This document shows, in pieces, positions 38,245 to 48,017 of a stretch of 64,000 bases of DNA (the first letter of the stretch is position 1; every line of letters begins with the position of its first letter). A program made the position numbers and the translations under genes. The notes under the pieces were generated by a model. It was not told the DNA's origin, did not search any database, and worked only from the letters and a program-made list of their open reading frames with translations. The stretch lies in assembly GCF_003605755.1 (NCBI RefSeq), contig NZ_RAHJ01000021.1, forward strand, positions 156,156-220,155. Direction: 5' to 3'. The stretch is from Tsuneonella suprasediminis (GTDB lineage: Bacteria; Pseudomonadota; Alphaproteobacteria; Sphingomonadales; Sphingomonadaceae).

Positions 38245-38963
38245 AGGAGATTCCGAGTGATCGTCAACACAAAGAACACAGCAATCAACCCGTCGATCCG
38301 ATCTAACACACCACCGTGGCCGGGTATAAGACGCCCGGAATCCTTCATCCCTGCGCGACGTTTCATCCAGCTTTCAAAAAAATCACCCGCTTGGGCGAGC
38401 GCAGCGACAAATGTGCCGAGAATCATCGCGCCGACCACACTTTTCCATCCGAAGATTCCTTCGCTACTCACGAAATAGGAATCGGGCCAGATATAGCCAA
38501 CGATCAGATAGACAATCGACGCCCCTAGTATTCCGCCTGCCAAGCCTGCCCATGTTTTTGATGGACTAATCCGCGGCGCTATTTTCGGACCGCCAAGCGC
38601 ACGGCCAATAAAATAAGCCCCGACATCAACTGCGATAATCGGCACGATAAAGCCTGCCGCAAAGAAGATCGGCAGATAAAGGGCCCGAAGCTGCACCATG
38701 CCCAGCGCGGCGACGCCGATGTAAATCACACCGAAGAACACCCACAGCACCTCGCTTGCGGGCGACCAACTGGCTCTTTTCACCAGACCGTTCCACTCCC
38801 ACAATGCGGCCAGCGCAACCAATGCGACGAACACCAGCCAGACCCAGCCCCCCAGCATCAGGGCAATCCCGGTAATGACGACCATCACTACGGCTGAAAC
38901 GACCCGCGCTCCGAGGTCGGCATTTTTTACCTGTGAGCCCGCATTCGCTTCACCGTCCGCCAT
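38241..38963 (-). CDS. cdsA: Phosphatidate cytidylyltransferase
   Basis: A 240-residue multi-pass membrane enzyme making CDP-diacylglycerol from phosphatidate and CTP. The [16 protein letters not shown] segment and the C-terminal signature [20 protein letters not shown] carry the Mg-binding aspartates. ATG 38963 ([10 protein letters not shown]) overlaps the end of uppS by 14 bp. Its product feeds both pgsA and pssA elsewhere in the window. Confidence 0.94.
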   Translation of the reverse strand: MADGEANAGSQVKNADLGARVVSAVVMVVITGIALMLGGWVWLVFVALVALAALWEWNGLVKRASWSPASEVLWVFFGVIYIGVAALGMVQLRALYLPIFFAAGFIVPIIAVDVGAYFIGRALGGPKIAPRISPSKTWAGLAGGILGASIVYLIVGYIWPDSYFVSSEGIFGWKSVVGAMILGTFVAALAQAGDFFESWMKRRAGMKDSGRLIPGHGGVLDRIDGLIAVFFVLTITRNLL

Positions 38964-39636
38964 ATCGACGCTCCCTCCCGGCAAATTCGTCGAGCGCATG
39001 CCGCAAATCCTCCGGAGTAAAGTCCGGCCAAAGAGTATCGACGAACATCATTTCAGCATACGCCGACTGCCATAACAGGAAGTTAGAGAGACGGACCTCT
39101 CCGCTCGTCCGGATAAGCAGATCGAGCGGAGGGAGTTGAGCGGTATCGAGATGGGCCGCGATACTCTCGGTCGTAATTTCACCTTCAGCCGCCGCCAATG
39201 CTGCCGCGCGAGCGATTTCCTGTTGCGACCCATAATTGAGCGCCACTGCCAATGTGCGCGATCCGTTTGCAGTCCGCGCCAATGCATCTTCCAGCATTTC
39301 GACGATGTCGGGTGCCAGACCGCGCCAGTCACCGATAATATGCAGCCTGACATCGTTGGCGAGAAATTCGGGCAGGTCCGATCTGATGAACTTTCGCATC
39401 AGGTTCATCAAATCACCGACCTCTTCTTCAGGTCGTTTCCAGTTTTCGGAACTGAAAGCATACAGCGTCAGACACTCGACCGAAGTGTCTTTGAGCGAAC
39501 GAACCAGTTTGCGAACCGCTTCCACGCCGCGCTGGTGCCCGATGGCGCGCGGCAGATGCCGACGTTTTGCCCAGCGCCCGTTACCATCCATAATGATGGC
39601 GACGTGGCGCGCTTCGGGTTTCTGGTCGGAGGTCAT
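38950..39636 (-). CDS. uppS: Undecaprenyl diphosphate synthase (isoprenyl transferase)
   Basis: A 228-residue cis-prenyltransferase making the C55 lipid carrier for cell-wall synthesis. It has [25 protein letters not shown] (catalytic Asp, phosphate-binding Arg), [13 protein letters not shown] and the C-terminal [26 protein letters not shown] 39636 ([11 protein letters not shown]) is chosen. It is 21 bp after frr. Confidence 0.95.
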   Translation of the reverse strand: MTSDQKPEARHVAIIMDGNGRWAKRRHLPRAIGHQRGVEAVRKLVRSLKDTSVECLTLYAFSSENWKRPEEEVGDLMNLMRKFIRSDLPEFLANDVRLHIIGDWRGLAPDIVEMLEDALARTANGSRTLAVALNYGSQQEIARAAALAAAEGEITTESIAAHLDTAQLPPLDLLIRTSGEVRLSNFLLWQSAYAEMMFVDTLWPDFTPEDLRHALDEFAGRERRYGGR

Positions 39637-39657
39637 TGGATGAAGATCATGCCGCAA

Positions 39658-40215
39658 TCACTGCGTCATGATCTCCTTTTCCTTGTTAGCGGCCGCCGCA
39701 TCGGTTTCTGCAACATATTTGTCAGTCAGCTTCTGAACCTCTTCTTCAGCCCGCTTGCGCTCGTCCTCAGAGATTTCCTTTTTCTTTTCGTCATCTTTGA
39801 GCGCCTCCATGCCATCGCGCCGAACGTTGCGGATCGCAACTTTGGCTTTTTCGGCATATTGCCCCGCCAGCTTGGCAAGATCGCGGCGACGCTCTTCCGT
39901 CAGATCCGGAATTGGCAGTCGAATAGTTTGCCCGTCGATCATCGGGTTCAGCCCAAGGTTGGCATGGGCAATACCCTTCTCGACCGCGGTCAGGTTTGAC
40001 CTGTCCCACACCTGCACGCTTAGCATCCGGGGTTCCGGCGCAGACACGGTCGCAACCTGATTGAGCGGCATCATCGCGCCGTAAACTTCGCACACCACAG
40101 GATCGAGCAGGGCCACGTTGGCGCGCCCGGTTCGCAGGCCCGACAGATCGCTTTTCAATGATTCCACCGCGCCGTTCATGCGGCGCTCGATATCGGCTTT
40201 ATCGTACTTGGCCAT
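39658..40215 (-). CDS. frr: Ribosome recycling factor
   Basis: A 185-residue RRF, splitting post-termination ribosomes with EF-G. Characteristic parts are [21 protein letters not shown] at the start, [21 protein letters not shown], and the helix ending [24 protein letters not shown] 40215 leaves 2 bp to pyrH. The pair pyrH-frr is conserved in bacteria. Confidence 0.96.
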   Translation of the reverse strand: MAKYDKADIERRMNGAVESLKSDLSGLRTGRANVALLDPVVCEVYGAMMPLNQVATVSAPEPRMLSVQVWDRSNLTAVEKGIAHANLGLNPMIDGQTIRLPIPDLTEERRRDLAKLAGQYAEKAKVAIRNVRRDGMEALKDDEKKKEISEDERKRAEEEVQKLTDKYVAETDAAAANKEKEIMTQ

Positions 40216-40217
40216 TG

Positions 40218-40940
40218 TCAGGCTTCCTCTTGCACTATCGTCTGAACGCCCTTGCCTTGCAGCACACGCGCAAGGTTGCCTTTCTCGCGGATCGAAAACA
40301 CCACGATCGGGATGCCATTGTCGCGGCACAAAGCAACGGCGGACGCATCCATGACTTTAAGATTATCTGCCAGCACCTTACTATAACCGACAGTTTCAAA
40401 ACGCTTTGCTTCGGGATCTTTCTTGGGATCGCAATTATAGACCCCATCGACACTGGTGCCCTTCAGCAATGCATCGCAACGCATTTCTGCCGCGCGGAGT
40501 GCCGCACCGGAATCGGTGGTGAAATATGGCGCGCCGACACCGGCGGCAAATATAACAACACGCCCTTTTTCGAGGTGACGTTCCGCCCGACGACGGATCA
40601 CCGGCTCGCAAACCTGATCCATCTGGATCGCCGACTGCACGCGAGTGGGTACGCCAAGCTGCTCCAAGGCGCTCTGCATGGCGAGCGCATTCATCACCGT
40701 TGCAAGCATCCCCATATAATCGGCTTGCGCGCGATCCATACCCTGTGCAGCCCCGGCCATTCCGCGAAAAATATTGCCGCCACCGATAACGAGGCAGATT
40801 TCCAGCCCGGTTTCCTTCGCCGCCTTCACTTCTTTCGCCAACTCACTAACAAACGAAGGATCGATCCCAAATTGCTGATCGCCCATCAGCACCTCGCCCG
40901 AAAGCTTGAGGAGGACGCGCTTGAGCTTGGGAAGAGGCAT
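40218..40940 (-). CDS. pyrH: UMP kinase
   Basis: A 240-residue bacterial UMP kinase of the amino-acid-kinase fold, phosphorylating UMP to UDP. It shows [47 protein letters not shown] and [19 protein letters not shown] 40940 is chosen. A 153-bp gap separates it from tsf. Confidence 0.96.
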   Translation of the reverse strand: MPLPKLKRVLLKLSGEVLMGDQQFGIDPSFVSELAKEVKAAKETGLEICLVIGGGNIFRGMAGAAQGMDRAQADYMGMLATVMNALAMQSALEQLGVPTRVQSAIQMDQVCEPVIRRRAERHLEKGRVVIFAAGVGAPYFTTDSGAALRAAEMRCDALLKGTSVDGVYNCDPKKDPEAKRFETVGYSKVLADNLKVMDASAVALCRDNGIPIVVFSIREKGNLARVLQGKGVQTIVQEEA

Positions 40941-41093
40941 GGAACCAGGTTCTCGTGAATGATCGGGTAAACGGTGCGCCCTTATAGGCCAGCACCTTCT
41001 TGCGGCAAGGGAGAAGGCTTCAAACAAAGCTCAAATGCGAAGGCCGCCCAATCCAGAAGAATCGAGCGGCCCACACATTATATCTTGAAAGGG

Positions 41094-42020
41094 TCAGCCA
41101 GCGACTGCGGCCGCCACTTCAGCGGCGAAATCGCTCTCTTCCTTCTCGATGCCTTCACCGAGTTGGAAGCGGACATAGTCCTTGAGCACGATCGCACTAC
41201 CGGCATCCTTCCCCGCCTTGGCAACAACATCGGCGATAGCGGTCTTGTTATCCATCACGAAGATCTGGCTGAGGAGAGCGTTCTCCTTAGCGAACTTCTT
41301 GATAGCGCCATCGACCATCTTTTCCTGCACTTCGGCAGGCTTGCCGCTTTCAGCAGCCTTTTCAGCAGCGATCTTGCGCTCACGCCCGATCACGTCCGGG
41401 TCGAGCCCGTCAGCATCCAGCGCCTGCGGGAAAGCGGCAGCGATGTGCATCGCCAACTGCTTGCCGAGCGGTTCAAGCACATCGGCGGGCGCTTCGCTTT
41501 CCAGAGCGACCAGAACGCCGATCTTCCCCAGGCCTTCGCCCGCAGCGTTATGGATGTATGGCACGATCACGCCGCTGGTGACGGAAACCGACTTCATGCG
41601 ACGAACCTGCTGGTTTTCACCGATGGTCGCCACATTGTCAGTCAGCTTTTCAGCGACTGTGCCACCGTCAGGGTAAGCAGCAGCCTTCAGCGCTTCGACA
41701 TCGTCGCTGGCCTGTTCCAGAGCGACCTGAGTAGTCTTACGCACGAAATCCTGGAACTTGTCGTTCTTGGCGACGAAGTCGGTTTCCGAGTTGACTTCGA
41801 CGGCAACGCCCTTGGTGCCTTCGACCGCCACGCCGACGAGACCTTCCGCAGCGGTGCGGCTCGATTTCTTGGCAGCGGTTGCAAGACCCTTGGCGCGCAG
41901 TGCGTCGACAGCAGCTTCGATGTCGCCATTGGCTTCTTCGAGAGCCTTTTTGGCATCCATCATGCCCGCGCCGGTCTTTTCGCGCAGGGCTTTCACGTCA
42001 GCGGCAGTGAATGCAGCCAT
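41094..42020 (-). CDS. tsf: Translation elongation factor Ts
   Basis: A 308-residue nucleotide-exchange factor for EF-Tu. The N-terminal UBA-like domain contains [25 protein letters not shown], and the core has [22 protein letters not shown], the region contacting EF-Tu. ATG 42020 (MAAFTAADV) is used; a TTG six bases upstream is less likely. It is 91 bp downstream of rpsB in the conserved rpsB-tsf pair. Confidence 0.96.
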   Translation of the reverse strand: MAAFTAADVKALREKTGAGMMDAKKALEEANGDIEAAVDALRAKGLATAAKKSSRTAAEGLVGVAVEGTKGVAVEVNSETDFVAKNDKFQDFVRKTTQVALEQASDDVEALKAAAYPDGGTVAEKLTDNVATIGENQQVRRMKSVSVTSGVIVPYIHNAAGEGLGKIGVLVALESEAPADVLEPLGKQLAMHIAAAFPQALDADGLDPDVIGRERKIAAEKAAESGKPAEVQEKMVDGAIKKFAKENALLSQIFVMDNKTAIADVVAKAGKDAGSAIVLKDYVRFQLGEGIEKEESDFAAEVAAAVAG

Positions 42021-42111
42021 GTTCAATTCCTTCTTTGCAAATCAAAAGCGAGCACCGGGCCGGACCATTTTGATCCGCCCGGCGCCTCAATTCCGCGATA
42101 GGAAGCGCGTG

Positions 42112-42867
42112 TTACGCTTCTGCGGCGGCTTCTGCCGGGGGCGTATCCATCGCGCCGAAATCGGCACCCGAATCGGCCACGGCCGCACCCTTGCCCGCCG
42201 TCGCAGCTTCAGCGAATGCATCGCAATACAGGCGCACAGCGCGGCTTGCATCGTCGTTGCCCGGAACCGGGAACGCGATACCCGACGGATCGACGTTGGT
42301 GTCGAGCACGGCAATCACCGGGATACCGAGCACGCCAGCTTCCTTGATCGCGAGATCTTCCTTGTTGGCGTCGATCACGATCATGACATCGGGAATGCCG
42401 CCCATGTCGCGAATGCCGCCAAGAGACATTTCCAGCTTGTCCCGTTCACGGGTAAGCTGAAGAACTTCTTTCTTGGTGAAGCCGCTCGTATCGCCCGAAA
42501 GCTGTTCTTCAAGAGTTTTGAGGCGTTTGATCGACTGCGAAATCGTCTTCCAGTTGGTGAGCATGCCGCCCAGCCAGCGGTGATTCACGAAGTGCTGGCC
42601 ACTGGCGCGCGCTGCATGTGCGATCGGTTCCTGCGCCTGACGCTTGGTGCCGACAAACAGAACCTTGCCGCCCGAACGAACGGTGTCCTGCACGAAGTCG
42701 AGTGCACGAGCCATGAGCGGCACGGTCTGCGACAGGTCGATAATGTGAACGCCGTTCCGCGCGCCGAAAATATACGGCTTCATGCGGGGATTCCAGCGGT
42801 GGGTCTGGTGGCCGAAGTGTGCGCCGGCCTCGATCAGTTGCTGCATGGTGACGGTAGGAGCCGCCAT
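42112..42867 (-). CDS. rpsB: 30S ribosomal protein S2
   Basis: A 251-residue S2 protein. [20 protein letters not shown] opens it, and [22 protein letters not shown] and [19 protein letters not shown] are diagnostic. The extra C-terminal Ala/Glu-rich tail (AEAAAEA) is common in alphaproteobacteria. ATG 42867 is chosen; an ATG at 42873 (MTMAAP) is possible. The 318 bp upstream (42868-43185) hold the divergent promoter region shared with the SIMPL gene; I see no other gene there. Confidence 0.96.
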   Translation of the reverse strand: MAAPTVTMQQLIEAGAHFGHQTHRWNPRMKPYIFGARNGVHIIDLSQTVPLMARALDFVQDTVRSGGKVLFVGTKRQAQEPIAHAARASGQHFVNHRWLGGMLTNWKTISQSIKRLKTLEEQLSGDTSGFTKKEVLQLTRERDKLEMSLGGIRDMGGIPDVMIVIDANKEDLAIKEAGVLGIPVIAVLDTNVDPSGIAFPVPGNDDASRAVRLYCDAFAEAATAGKGAAVADSGADFGAMDTPPAEAAAEA

Positions 42868-43185
42868 GGTCATTTCCTTTCCGGTTGTGCCTCTGGAAAG
42901 CTGGAACCTGTGCGGAGAGCCCGCTGCAGACACCGGTATGTGCGCCTTCCATGTGGATTTGCTCCCGACCTGCCCGACCGAGAAAACGATCGAACTGCCA
43001 GAAGACCGCGCGCCCTTACCGCCATGTTGGAGCAAAATCCAGCCCTCTTCACGTCTCTGACAAATACCGCAGCCACGGCGACATTCGGTCACGGCAGTCA
43101 TAATCGGTTCATCGATATAAATGCACAACTCACCGTGTGATTCGGTAGGATCAGCGGTCGCGCGCACCATAGCAGGGAGAATTAA

Positions 43186-43956
43186 ATGGCTACTTCGAAT
43201 GGATTCCTTTCGGCAATCGCCCACAACAACCGGATCGCATTGCTCTGTGCCAGCGTGGTGCTGGCAGGGGGCATAACGATCGGCTCGGTATCGCTGGCAA
43301 AAGGAATGGTAGCGATGAAGCGTGCAGACCGGGAAGTGACTGTCCGCGGTGTCGCCCAGCGTAATGTGACAGCCAACCGCGCATCATGGTCGGTCAATTA
43401 TTCCGAAGCAGCTTACGATCTGTCAGAGGCTCTTTCCACCGTCGACCGGGATTCCGCCACTATTCGCAAATATCTGGCGAAGCAGGGATTCAACGGCGCG
43501 ATGACCAAACCGAGCAGCGCCAATATCTCTGTTACAGACGAATATCGTGACGGGAAATATACGGGCCGCAAAGTATATACGGTTCGCCGCACAATTTCCT
43601 TCACCACTTCAAAGGTGGCACAAGTTCAGGCGGTGCAGGCGAACAAAGACGAACTGGCTCAGGGCGGGCTGGTAGTGGATGATGTAAACGTCAGCTATGA
43701 ATATACCGAGCTCGACAAGGTTAAGCCCGAAATGATTGCAGAGGCAACCAAGGACGCCCGTCGCGCAGCCGAAAAGTTTGCCAGCGATTCGGGATCGTCG
43801 GTTGGTGGAATCAAGAGCGCCACGCAGGGATATTTCTCCGTTTCGAGTCGGGAAGCTCCCAGTGGAGACGAGGAATATGGCAGTTCCGGCCAGACCGCGA
43901 GCAGCCCGGATCAGCGAGTTCGGGTCGTAACTACTATCGACTACTATCTCGACTAG
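43186..43956 (+). CDS. SIMPL domain (DUF541) membrane-anchored protein
   Basis: A 256-residue protein with an N-terminal membrane helix ([19 protein letters not shown]) and an exported SIMPL domain: [20 protein letters not shown], then [29 protein letters not shown] near the C-terminus. Functions in this family are poorly defined. A GGGAGA ribosome binding site precedes ATG 43186. It is divergent from rpsB. Confidence 0.88.
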   Translation: MATSNGFLSAIAHNNRIALLCASVVLAGGITIGSVSLAKGMVAMKRADREVTVRGVAQRNVTANRASWSVNYSEAAYDLSEALSTVDRDSATIRKYLAKQGFNGAMTKPSSANISVTDEYRDGKYTGRKVYTVRRTISFTTSKVAQVQAVQANKDELAQGGLVVDDVNVSYEYTELDKVKPEMIAEATKDARRAAEKFASDSGSSVGGIKSATQGYFSVSSREAPSGDEEYGSSGQTASSPDQRVRVVTTIDYYLD

Positions 43957-43990
43957 CCCCAACGACCTCTATTTGCGTGATTTTTCTGAG

Positions 43991-44019
43991 CGCGGCGGGA
44001 GAGACACCTCTCGCCGCGC
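43991..44019 (+). terminator. GC-rich hairpin after the SIMPL gene
   Basis: A strong stem (GCGGCGGGAGAG with CTCTCGCCGC, allowing a one-base bulge, loop ACAC) 35 bp past the SIMPL stop. No T-run follows on the plus strand, so intrinsic termination is only possible; it may separate the SIMPL transcript from the SOS-type promoter that follows. Confidence 0.4.
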
Positions 44020-44063
44020 ATTCACTGTGTCGTAAAAAAATGAACGCCTGTCGCTCAAATCGC

Positions 44064-44093
44064 TTGACGACTGGAACAAAACAGGAACATATA
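44064..44093 (+). promoter_or_regulatory. Candidate SOS promoter with LexA operator
   Basis: A GAAC-N7-GAAC repeat (GAAC at 44074-44077 and 44085-44088, spacer AAAACAG) matches, on the reverse strand, the alphaproteobacterial LexA site GTTC-N7-GTTC. It lies exactly between a TTGACG -35 (44064-44069) and a CATATA -10-like hexamer (44088-44093) with an 18-bp spacer. The arrangement predicts LexA repression of the small membrane protein gene starting at 44187. Confidence 0.6.
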
Positions 44094-44147
44094 TCCACAA
44101 CGGCGGAACGAAAGCCATTTCGCTCTGTTATCGACACGTTATCCACA
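44091..44147. promoter_or_regulatory. Cluster of three DnaA-box-like 9-mers
   Basis: ATATCCACA (44091-44099), TTATCGACA (44128-44136) and TTATCCACA (44139-44147). The last is a perfect match to the DnaA box TTATNCACA and the other two differ at one position. They overlap or follow the candidate LexA-controlled promoter, suggesting DnaA could bind the same leader. No AT-rich unwinding element or origin genes are adjacent, so an origin is unlikely. Confidence 0.5.
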
Positions 44148-44186
44148 GGCTACCCGCAGCATTGTGGACCAGCAAGGAAAAACGCC

Positions 44187-44474
44187 ATGATCGCCAGCTT
44201 GCTCGCTATTCTGTTTGCTGCATCGGCCACTTTTGCCGCTATCAGCCTGATTGATGGGTTTTTGCGTGGGCGCAGTGCCTGGCATCGTTTGCATGCTGAA
44301 CTAAAGACAGCAGACGCCTGGCAGGTTGCGATTGTTCGACTGGAACAGCAGGTTCAAATCGACCTGAACAATCAGAACACAAAACCAGTACGGGCCATCA
44401 TGGGAAATACCGGAAGAATGGCTCGGCGCGGCACACGCGTTATACGGCAGACTCAGCATCGCGCTGCCGCCTGA
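44187..44474 (+). CDS. Small membrane protein, putative SOS-regulated
   Basis: A 95-residue protein starting MIASLLAILFAASATFAAI, with a single N-terminal membrane helix (about 2-24) and a cytoplasmic tail that is coiled-coil-like (AWQVAIVRLEQQVQIDLNN) then basic (RMARRGTRVIRQTQHR). AGCAAGGAAA precedes the ATG as ribosome binding site. Its leader holds the LexA-type operator and DnaA boxes. I recognise no family. By architecture and regulation it recalls small SOS division inhibitors such as Caulobacter SidA, which is inference only. Its 3' end overlaps the convergent pssA end by 35 bp. Confidence 0.6.
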   Translation: MIASLLAILFAASATFAAISLIDGFLRGRSAWHRLHAELKTADAWQVAIVRLEQQVQIDLNNQNTKPVRAIMGNTGRMARRGTRVIRQTQHRAAA

Positions 44475-45258
44475 TACGGGCATAGCGGAACACCGTGAAC
44501 GGCATCAACACGAGATAGCCGGTGCAAATTGCAATCAGCGTCCACCACGGTTCCATCAGAAGGGCAGCAAATACCATCCCGACGACTGCGATAACTTCAA
44601 GTCGCACATTTCGCCGCGGCCTTAATGAAGTCCAGCTCAAAGTTGCCAAATTGGAAATCATCAAAAAGGCGATCAGTGCTGTCCATCCTGCCACGGCCAC
44701 CGGGTGACGGAAATCCTCCAGACCGGTGGCCATCCATAAATATATCGGCAGAAAGGCCAGCCCTGCCCCAACCGGCGCTGGCACACCTGTTAGAAAGCCG
44801 GCCGATTTGTGCGGTTGTTCATCGACATCGATCATGGCGTTGAAGCGGGCCAGTCGCAGTGCACAGCAAATGGCGAATGCAAGGCTGGCAAACCACCCAA
44901 GTCGCGGCAAGTCTTCCAGTGACCACAGAAATAGAATCAGCGCTGGTGCCATGCCGAAACTCAGCGAATCTGCCAGACTGTCCAGTTCTGCGCCGAAGCG
45001 CGATTGCGCCTTGAGCAAGCGCGCGATGCGCCCGTCGATCCCATCGAGCAGACCCGCCACGAGAACCGCCAGAATCGCTTCCTTCCACATCCCGGCGATT
45101 GCGAAACGAATACCGGTAAGCCCTGAACACAGGGCGGCAGCGGTGATGGCGTTCGGTACAACGGCACGCAAAGCCAAACCGGATGCCCGCCCCCCACGCA
45201 TCAGCGGCATTTCATCCTCAGCCGCCTTCGGGCCAACGCGGGGACGATCGTCTCCCAT
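44440..45258 (-). CDS. pssA: CDP-diacylglycerol--serine O-phosphatidyltransferase
   Basis: A 272-residue membrane enzyme of the CDP-alcohol phosphotransferase family. The motif DGIDGRIARLLKAQSRFGAE followed by LDSLADSLSFG (about 92-122) holds the catalytic aspartates. About seven or eight hydrophobic helices follow. It produces phosphatidylserine, decarboxylated by the product of the adjacent psd gene, which overlaps its start by one base. Confidence 0.93.
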   Translation of the reverse strand: MGDDRPRVGPKAAEDEMPLMRGGRASGLALRAVVPNAITAAALCSGLTGIRFAIAGMWKEAILAVLVAGLLDGIDGRIARLLKAQSRFGAELDSLADSLSFGMAPALILFLWSLEDLPRLGWFASLAFAICCALRLARFNAMIDVDEQPHKSAGFLTGVPAPVGAGLAFLPIYLWMATGLEDFRHPVAVAGWTALIAFLMISNLATLSWTSLRPRRNVRLEVIAVVGMVFAALLMEPWWTLIAICTGYLVLMPFTVFRYARIRRQRDAESAV

Positions 45259-46007
45259 TACTGGCTGACACCCTCGATCAGCGGCTGAGTACCAATATCG
45301 GCAAGCACAGTTTCACCCGCAATAACGGTTTGGCCCAAAACAACGCGAGGTGAAGTTCCGGCCGGAAGATATACATCAACCCGGCTACCGAACCGAATCA
45401 AGCCCACACGCTGCCCCACGGCAATCATGTCGCCCGGCTTCACGAACGGTACAATTCTCCGTGCGACCAAGCCAGCGATCTGCGTAAAACCAATACTGAC
45501 GCCGTCAGGTCGCTCGATCAAAAGATGCTGCCGCTCGTTCTCCTCACTCGCCTTGTCGAGGTCGGCATTCATGAACTTGCCTGGCATATAGACCACGCGC
45601 CGCACAATGCCGCCAATCGGTGCCCGGTTAATGTGGACATCAAAAACGCTCATGAAAATCGACACGCGCGTGACCGGGCCTGCGGGAAGCCCTGTAGTGC
45701 CGCTGCCATCGTCACCCACCAGTTCCGCTGGGGGTTCCACCTGAGTGATCAGCGACACCATGCCATCGGCAGGGGAGACAATATATTTGTCATCCTGCGG
45801 CACGACCCTTTCAGGGTCGCGGAAAAAGGCAAGCACACCCAATGTCAAAAACGCCATCGGCCAGGCGATCGTTTCCCAGGCGAGAAACGCAGTCACCAAA
45901 CTCGCGGCAGCGGTAATGAGGGCGAACTTGCGTCCTTCGGGATGGATCGAGGGCCATTGCCAGCCTGCTTCACCCCGGCCCTGATTGTCGAGAATATCTC
46001 CGGCCAT
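45258..46007 (-). CDS. psd: Phosphatidylserine decarboxylase proenzyme
   Basis: A 249-residue short-type phosphatidylserine decarboxylase. N-terminal hydrophobic segments ([16 protein letters not shown]) anchor it. [21 protein letters not shown] and [13 protein letters not shown] are the family hallmarks, where the serine of FGS becomes the pyruvoyl group after self-cleavage (about residue 215). It makes phosphatidylethanolamine from the pssA product. Confidence 0.93.
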   Translation of the reverse strand: MAGDILDNQGRGEAGWQWPSIHPEGRKFALITAAASLVTAFLAWETIAWPMAFLTLGVLAFFRDPERVVPQDDKYIVSPADGMVSLITQVEPPAELVGDDGSGTTGLPAGPVTRVSIFMSVFDVHINRAPIGGIVRRVVYMPGKFMNADLDKASEENERQHLLIERPDGVSIGFTQIAGLVARRIVPFVKPGDMIAVGQRVGLIRFGSRVDVYLPAGTSPRVVLGQTVIAGETVLADIGTQPLIEGVSQ

Positions 46008-46072
46008 GCGATGTCACTTAGGCGGTGCGTGCGCCAGTCACAAGCGAAACCGGCGCAAACGCCGCCCTGCGA

Positions 46073-47203
46073 TCAGTCAGTTTTTCTCACAAAGACCGTC
46101 CCAACGGAATAACCCGCGCCGAAACTACAGATCAGTCCGGTATCTCCGCCAGCAAGGTCGGAATTGTGTTTGTGAAATGCGATAATCGATCCTGCGCTAG
46201 ACGTATTTGCATAGGTATCGAGCACGGTCGGGCTTTCATCGCCATCAGCTTCGTGCCCCAGCACGCGGTGCGCGATTAACCGATTCATCCCCGCATTGGC
46301 CTGATGCAACCAGAGGCGGCGCAACGAGTGCGGATCGATCTGCACGCGCTCCGCTTCTTCCAGGATCAATGCCGAAACCATCGGAACCACTTCCTTGAAG
46401 ACCTTGCGCCCTTCCTGCACGAAAAGCTTGTCTGGATCAGATGCCGTTTCAGGAGCGGCTCTGTTGAGAAAGCCAAAGTTGTTGCGGATGTTGTTCGAAA
46501 ACACCGTTTTCAGCTTGGTGCCAAGAATTTCCCAATGGTTCACCGGTGCGATGGCCGCATCTTCCACCAGAACAGCCGTCGCCACATCGCCGAAAATGAA
46601 ATGGCTGTCCCGATCGCGCCAATTGAGATGCCCGCTGGTAATTTCCGGGCTGACCACCAGAACACTGCGTGCATTGCCCGCGCGGACATAATCCGCAGCG
46701 GTCTGGATGCCGAACGTCGCCGACGAACAGGCTACATTCATATCGAACCCGAACCCGTCGATACCCAGTGCCTGCTGTATCTCAATCGCCATTGCCGGAT
46801 AGGGGCGCTGCATATTGGACGCAGCGCATAACACCGCATCGACATCGGCCGGGGCTCGCCCTGCAGCCTCCAACGCTTGTTGCGCCGCCTTAACGCCAAT
46901 TTCCGCCATGATCGAAAGCTGATCGTTATCGCGCTCCGCGATGCGAGGGCACATAATCTCCGGGTCGAGGATCGAAGCCTTGTCGATCACGTGCCGGGCC
47001 TTGATCCCACTCGCCTTTTCGATGAATTCAACCGAACTGGGCTGGAGCGGATCAATATCTCCCATGCCAATAGCGGCGGCATGTGCTTCGTTGTACCGAG
47101 CGACATATTCATTGAAGCTCTCGACAAGTTCGGCGTTCGAGATGCTTTCCGGCGGAGTGTAGAGCCCGGTGGCTGCAATAACAGGTCGGTTTGTCCAGTT
47201 CAT
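46073..47203 (-). CDS. Beta-ketoacyl-ACP synthase III-like (KAS III, long form)
   Basis: A 376-residue thiolase-fold condensing enzyme. The triad is visible: Cys in MNVACSSATFGIQ (about residue 153), His in LHQANAGMNRLI (about 300) and Asn in TYANTSSAGS (about 332). It is longer than E. coli FabH (about 317) and has an insertion around EAHAAAIGMGDIDPLQPSS, resembling the beta-ketodecanoyl-ACP synthase group that uses acyl-CoA primers. Acyl specificity is inferred. It is downstream of a 325-bp AT-rich gap and upstream of psd on the same strand. Confidence 0.85.
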   Translation of the reverse strand: MNWTNRPVIAATGLYTPPESISNAELVESFNEYVARYNEAHAAAIGMGDIDPLQPSSVEFIEKASGIKARHVIDKASILDPEIMCPRIAERDNDQLSIMAEIGVKAAQQALEAAGRAPADVDAVLCAASNMQRPYPAMAIEIQQALGIDGFGFDMNVACSSATFGIQTAADYVRAGNARSVLVVSPEITSGHLNWRDRDSHFIFGDVATAVLVEDAAIAPVNHWEILGTKLKTVFSNNIRNNFGFLNRAAPETASDPDKLFVQEGRKVFKEVVPMVSALILEEAERVQIDPHSLRRLWLHQANAGMNRLIAHRVLGHEADGDESPTVLDTYANTSSAGSIIAFHKHNSDLAGGDTGLICSFGAGYSVGTVFVRKTD

Positions 47204-47528
47204 ACCGCGAGGGTTAGGCCTGCAAAAATTCTAGAGCAAGGCCCTTCACCTGCCGGATTATGTGATCGCGAATCCACCCGTCAAATCCTCAAACCTGTCA
47301 TTCAATCGCACCACTTATGATGAAAAATGGCACCTTTGGGGCAAGCCTGTCTTTTTTTTGCCTAAATTCCCATATCCACGCTGCATTGATTTTATTTGCT
47401 TTTTCCTAATTTCAGCCAATTTTGAGTTGTCTGATCGCGAATTTTGCAATCGACAAATCGTGCGACTGGCGGCAAACCGTCGCCGCCTCGCAGCCTGTGC
47501 GTGCGAGTGAAGACAAGGGGATTACCTA

Positions 47529-47714
47529 ATGAAGAAGTCGATTCTCGCTGTTTCGGGCCTGGCTCTGGCCCTGACTCTCTCGGCCTGCGGCAAGCAGGAA
47601 GAAGCTCCGGTTGACACCGCTTCGGCTGTTGCCAGCGACGTTGCCAGCGACACCGCGAGCGATGCCGCTTCGATGGCTCCGGCCAGCGACGCTGCCAGCG
47701 AAGCTGCTGAGTAA
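47529..47714 (+). CDS. Small lipoprotein with Ala/Ser/Asp repeats
   Basis: A 61-residue lipoprotein. The signal sequence MKKSILAVSGLALALTLSAC ends in a lipobox with lipidated C20, followed by GKQEEAPVDTAS. A repetitive tail (ASDVASDTASDAAS, ASDAASEAAE) is built from near-repeats of GCCAGCGAC. No domain is recognisable; the repeat tail could span the periplasm or be disordered. The 325 bp upstream (47204-47528) are AT-rich and probably hold its promoter; I see no other convincing gene there. Confidence 0.75.
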   Translation: MKKSILAVSGLALALTLSACGKQEEAPVDTASAVASDVASDTASDAASMAPASDAASEAAE

Positions 47715-47726
47715 TTTCTATCCGAC

Positions 47727-47760
47727 CGGTTACCTGCGGCAATTTGCCATCAGGTAACCG
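47727..47760 (+). terminator. Hairpin downstream of the lipoprotein gene
   Basis: A perfect 10-bp inverted repeat, CGGTTACCTG (47727-47736) and CAGGTAACCG (47751-47760), 12 bp past the stop, with a 14-nt loop. No T-run follows, so this is either a weak intrinsic terminator or a processing hairpin. Confidence 0.5.
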
Positions 47761-47772
47761 ATCGATAGTTCG

Positions 47773-47973
47773 TCACTGGCGCGCCTGACGAACTTTATCG
47801 CTCCACCGTGCAACGACATGGTGTTGGCCCAGCGTATATACCTGCAATATTACGGCAATAATTAGATTTGCCGCCCCGCCCTCGGAAAATCCGACAACTG
47901 AGATTCGCCCGCCTACCAATAGCGCGGACGTAAACCAGTGCGCTTGTGCGGGTCGCGCCCACCGTAAAGCCAT
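47773..47973 (-). CDS. Possible small membrane protein at the island border
   Basis: A 66-residue frame starting MALRWARPAQAHWF, with a hydrophobic stretch (NLIIAVILQVYTL) and basic end (RWSDKVRQARQ). It could be a real small membrane protein or the remnant of a longer backbone gene cut by island insertion, since its 5' end lies 17 bp from the candidate att site. No family recognised and no clear ribosome binding site. Confidence 0.3.
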   Translation of the reverse strand: MALRWARPAQAHWFTSALLVGGRISVVGFSEGGAANLIIAVILQVYTLGQHHVVARWSDKVRQARQ

Positions 47974-47990
47974 TCGTCACTGCGATGAAG

Positions 47991-48017
47991 AAGTGGTGGC
48001 AGGGCTTGAATCGAACC
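47991..48017 (-). other. tRNA-3'-end-like sequence, candidate att site
   Basis: Read on the minus strand this is GGTTCGATTCAAGCCCTGCC followed by ACCA, which looks like the T-loop, acceptor strand and CCA of a tRNA gene. The T-stem does not pair well and no 5' half of a tRNA follows on either side. It lies at the boundary between backbone genes and the excisionase/conjugation genes, the expected place for the 3'-tRNA duplicate left by a tyrosine-integrase element. Confidence 0.4.

Noticed and set aside
44091..44147. A replication origin at the DnaA-box cluster
   Set aside because: Only one perfect box, no AT-rich unwinding region and no dnaA, hemE or parAB-type genes nearby.
47262..47510. 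An 82-codon plus-strand frame before the lipoprotein gene
   Set aside because: AT-rich promoter-like region, no ribosome binding site and no plausible domain.
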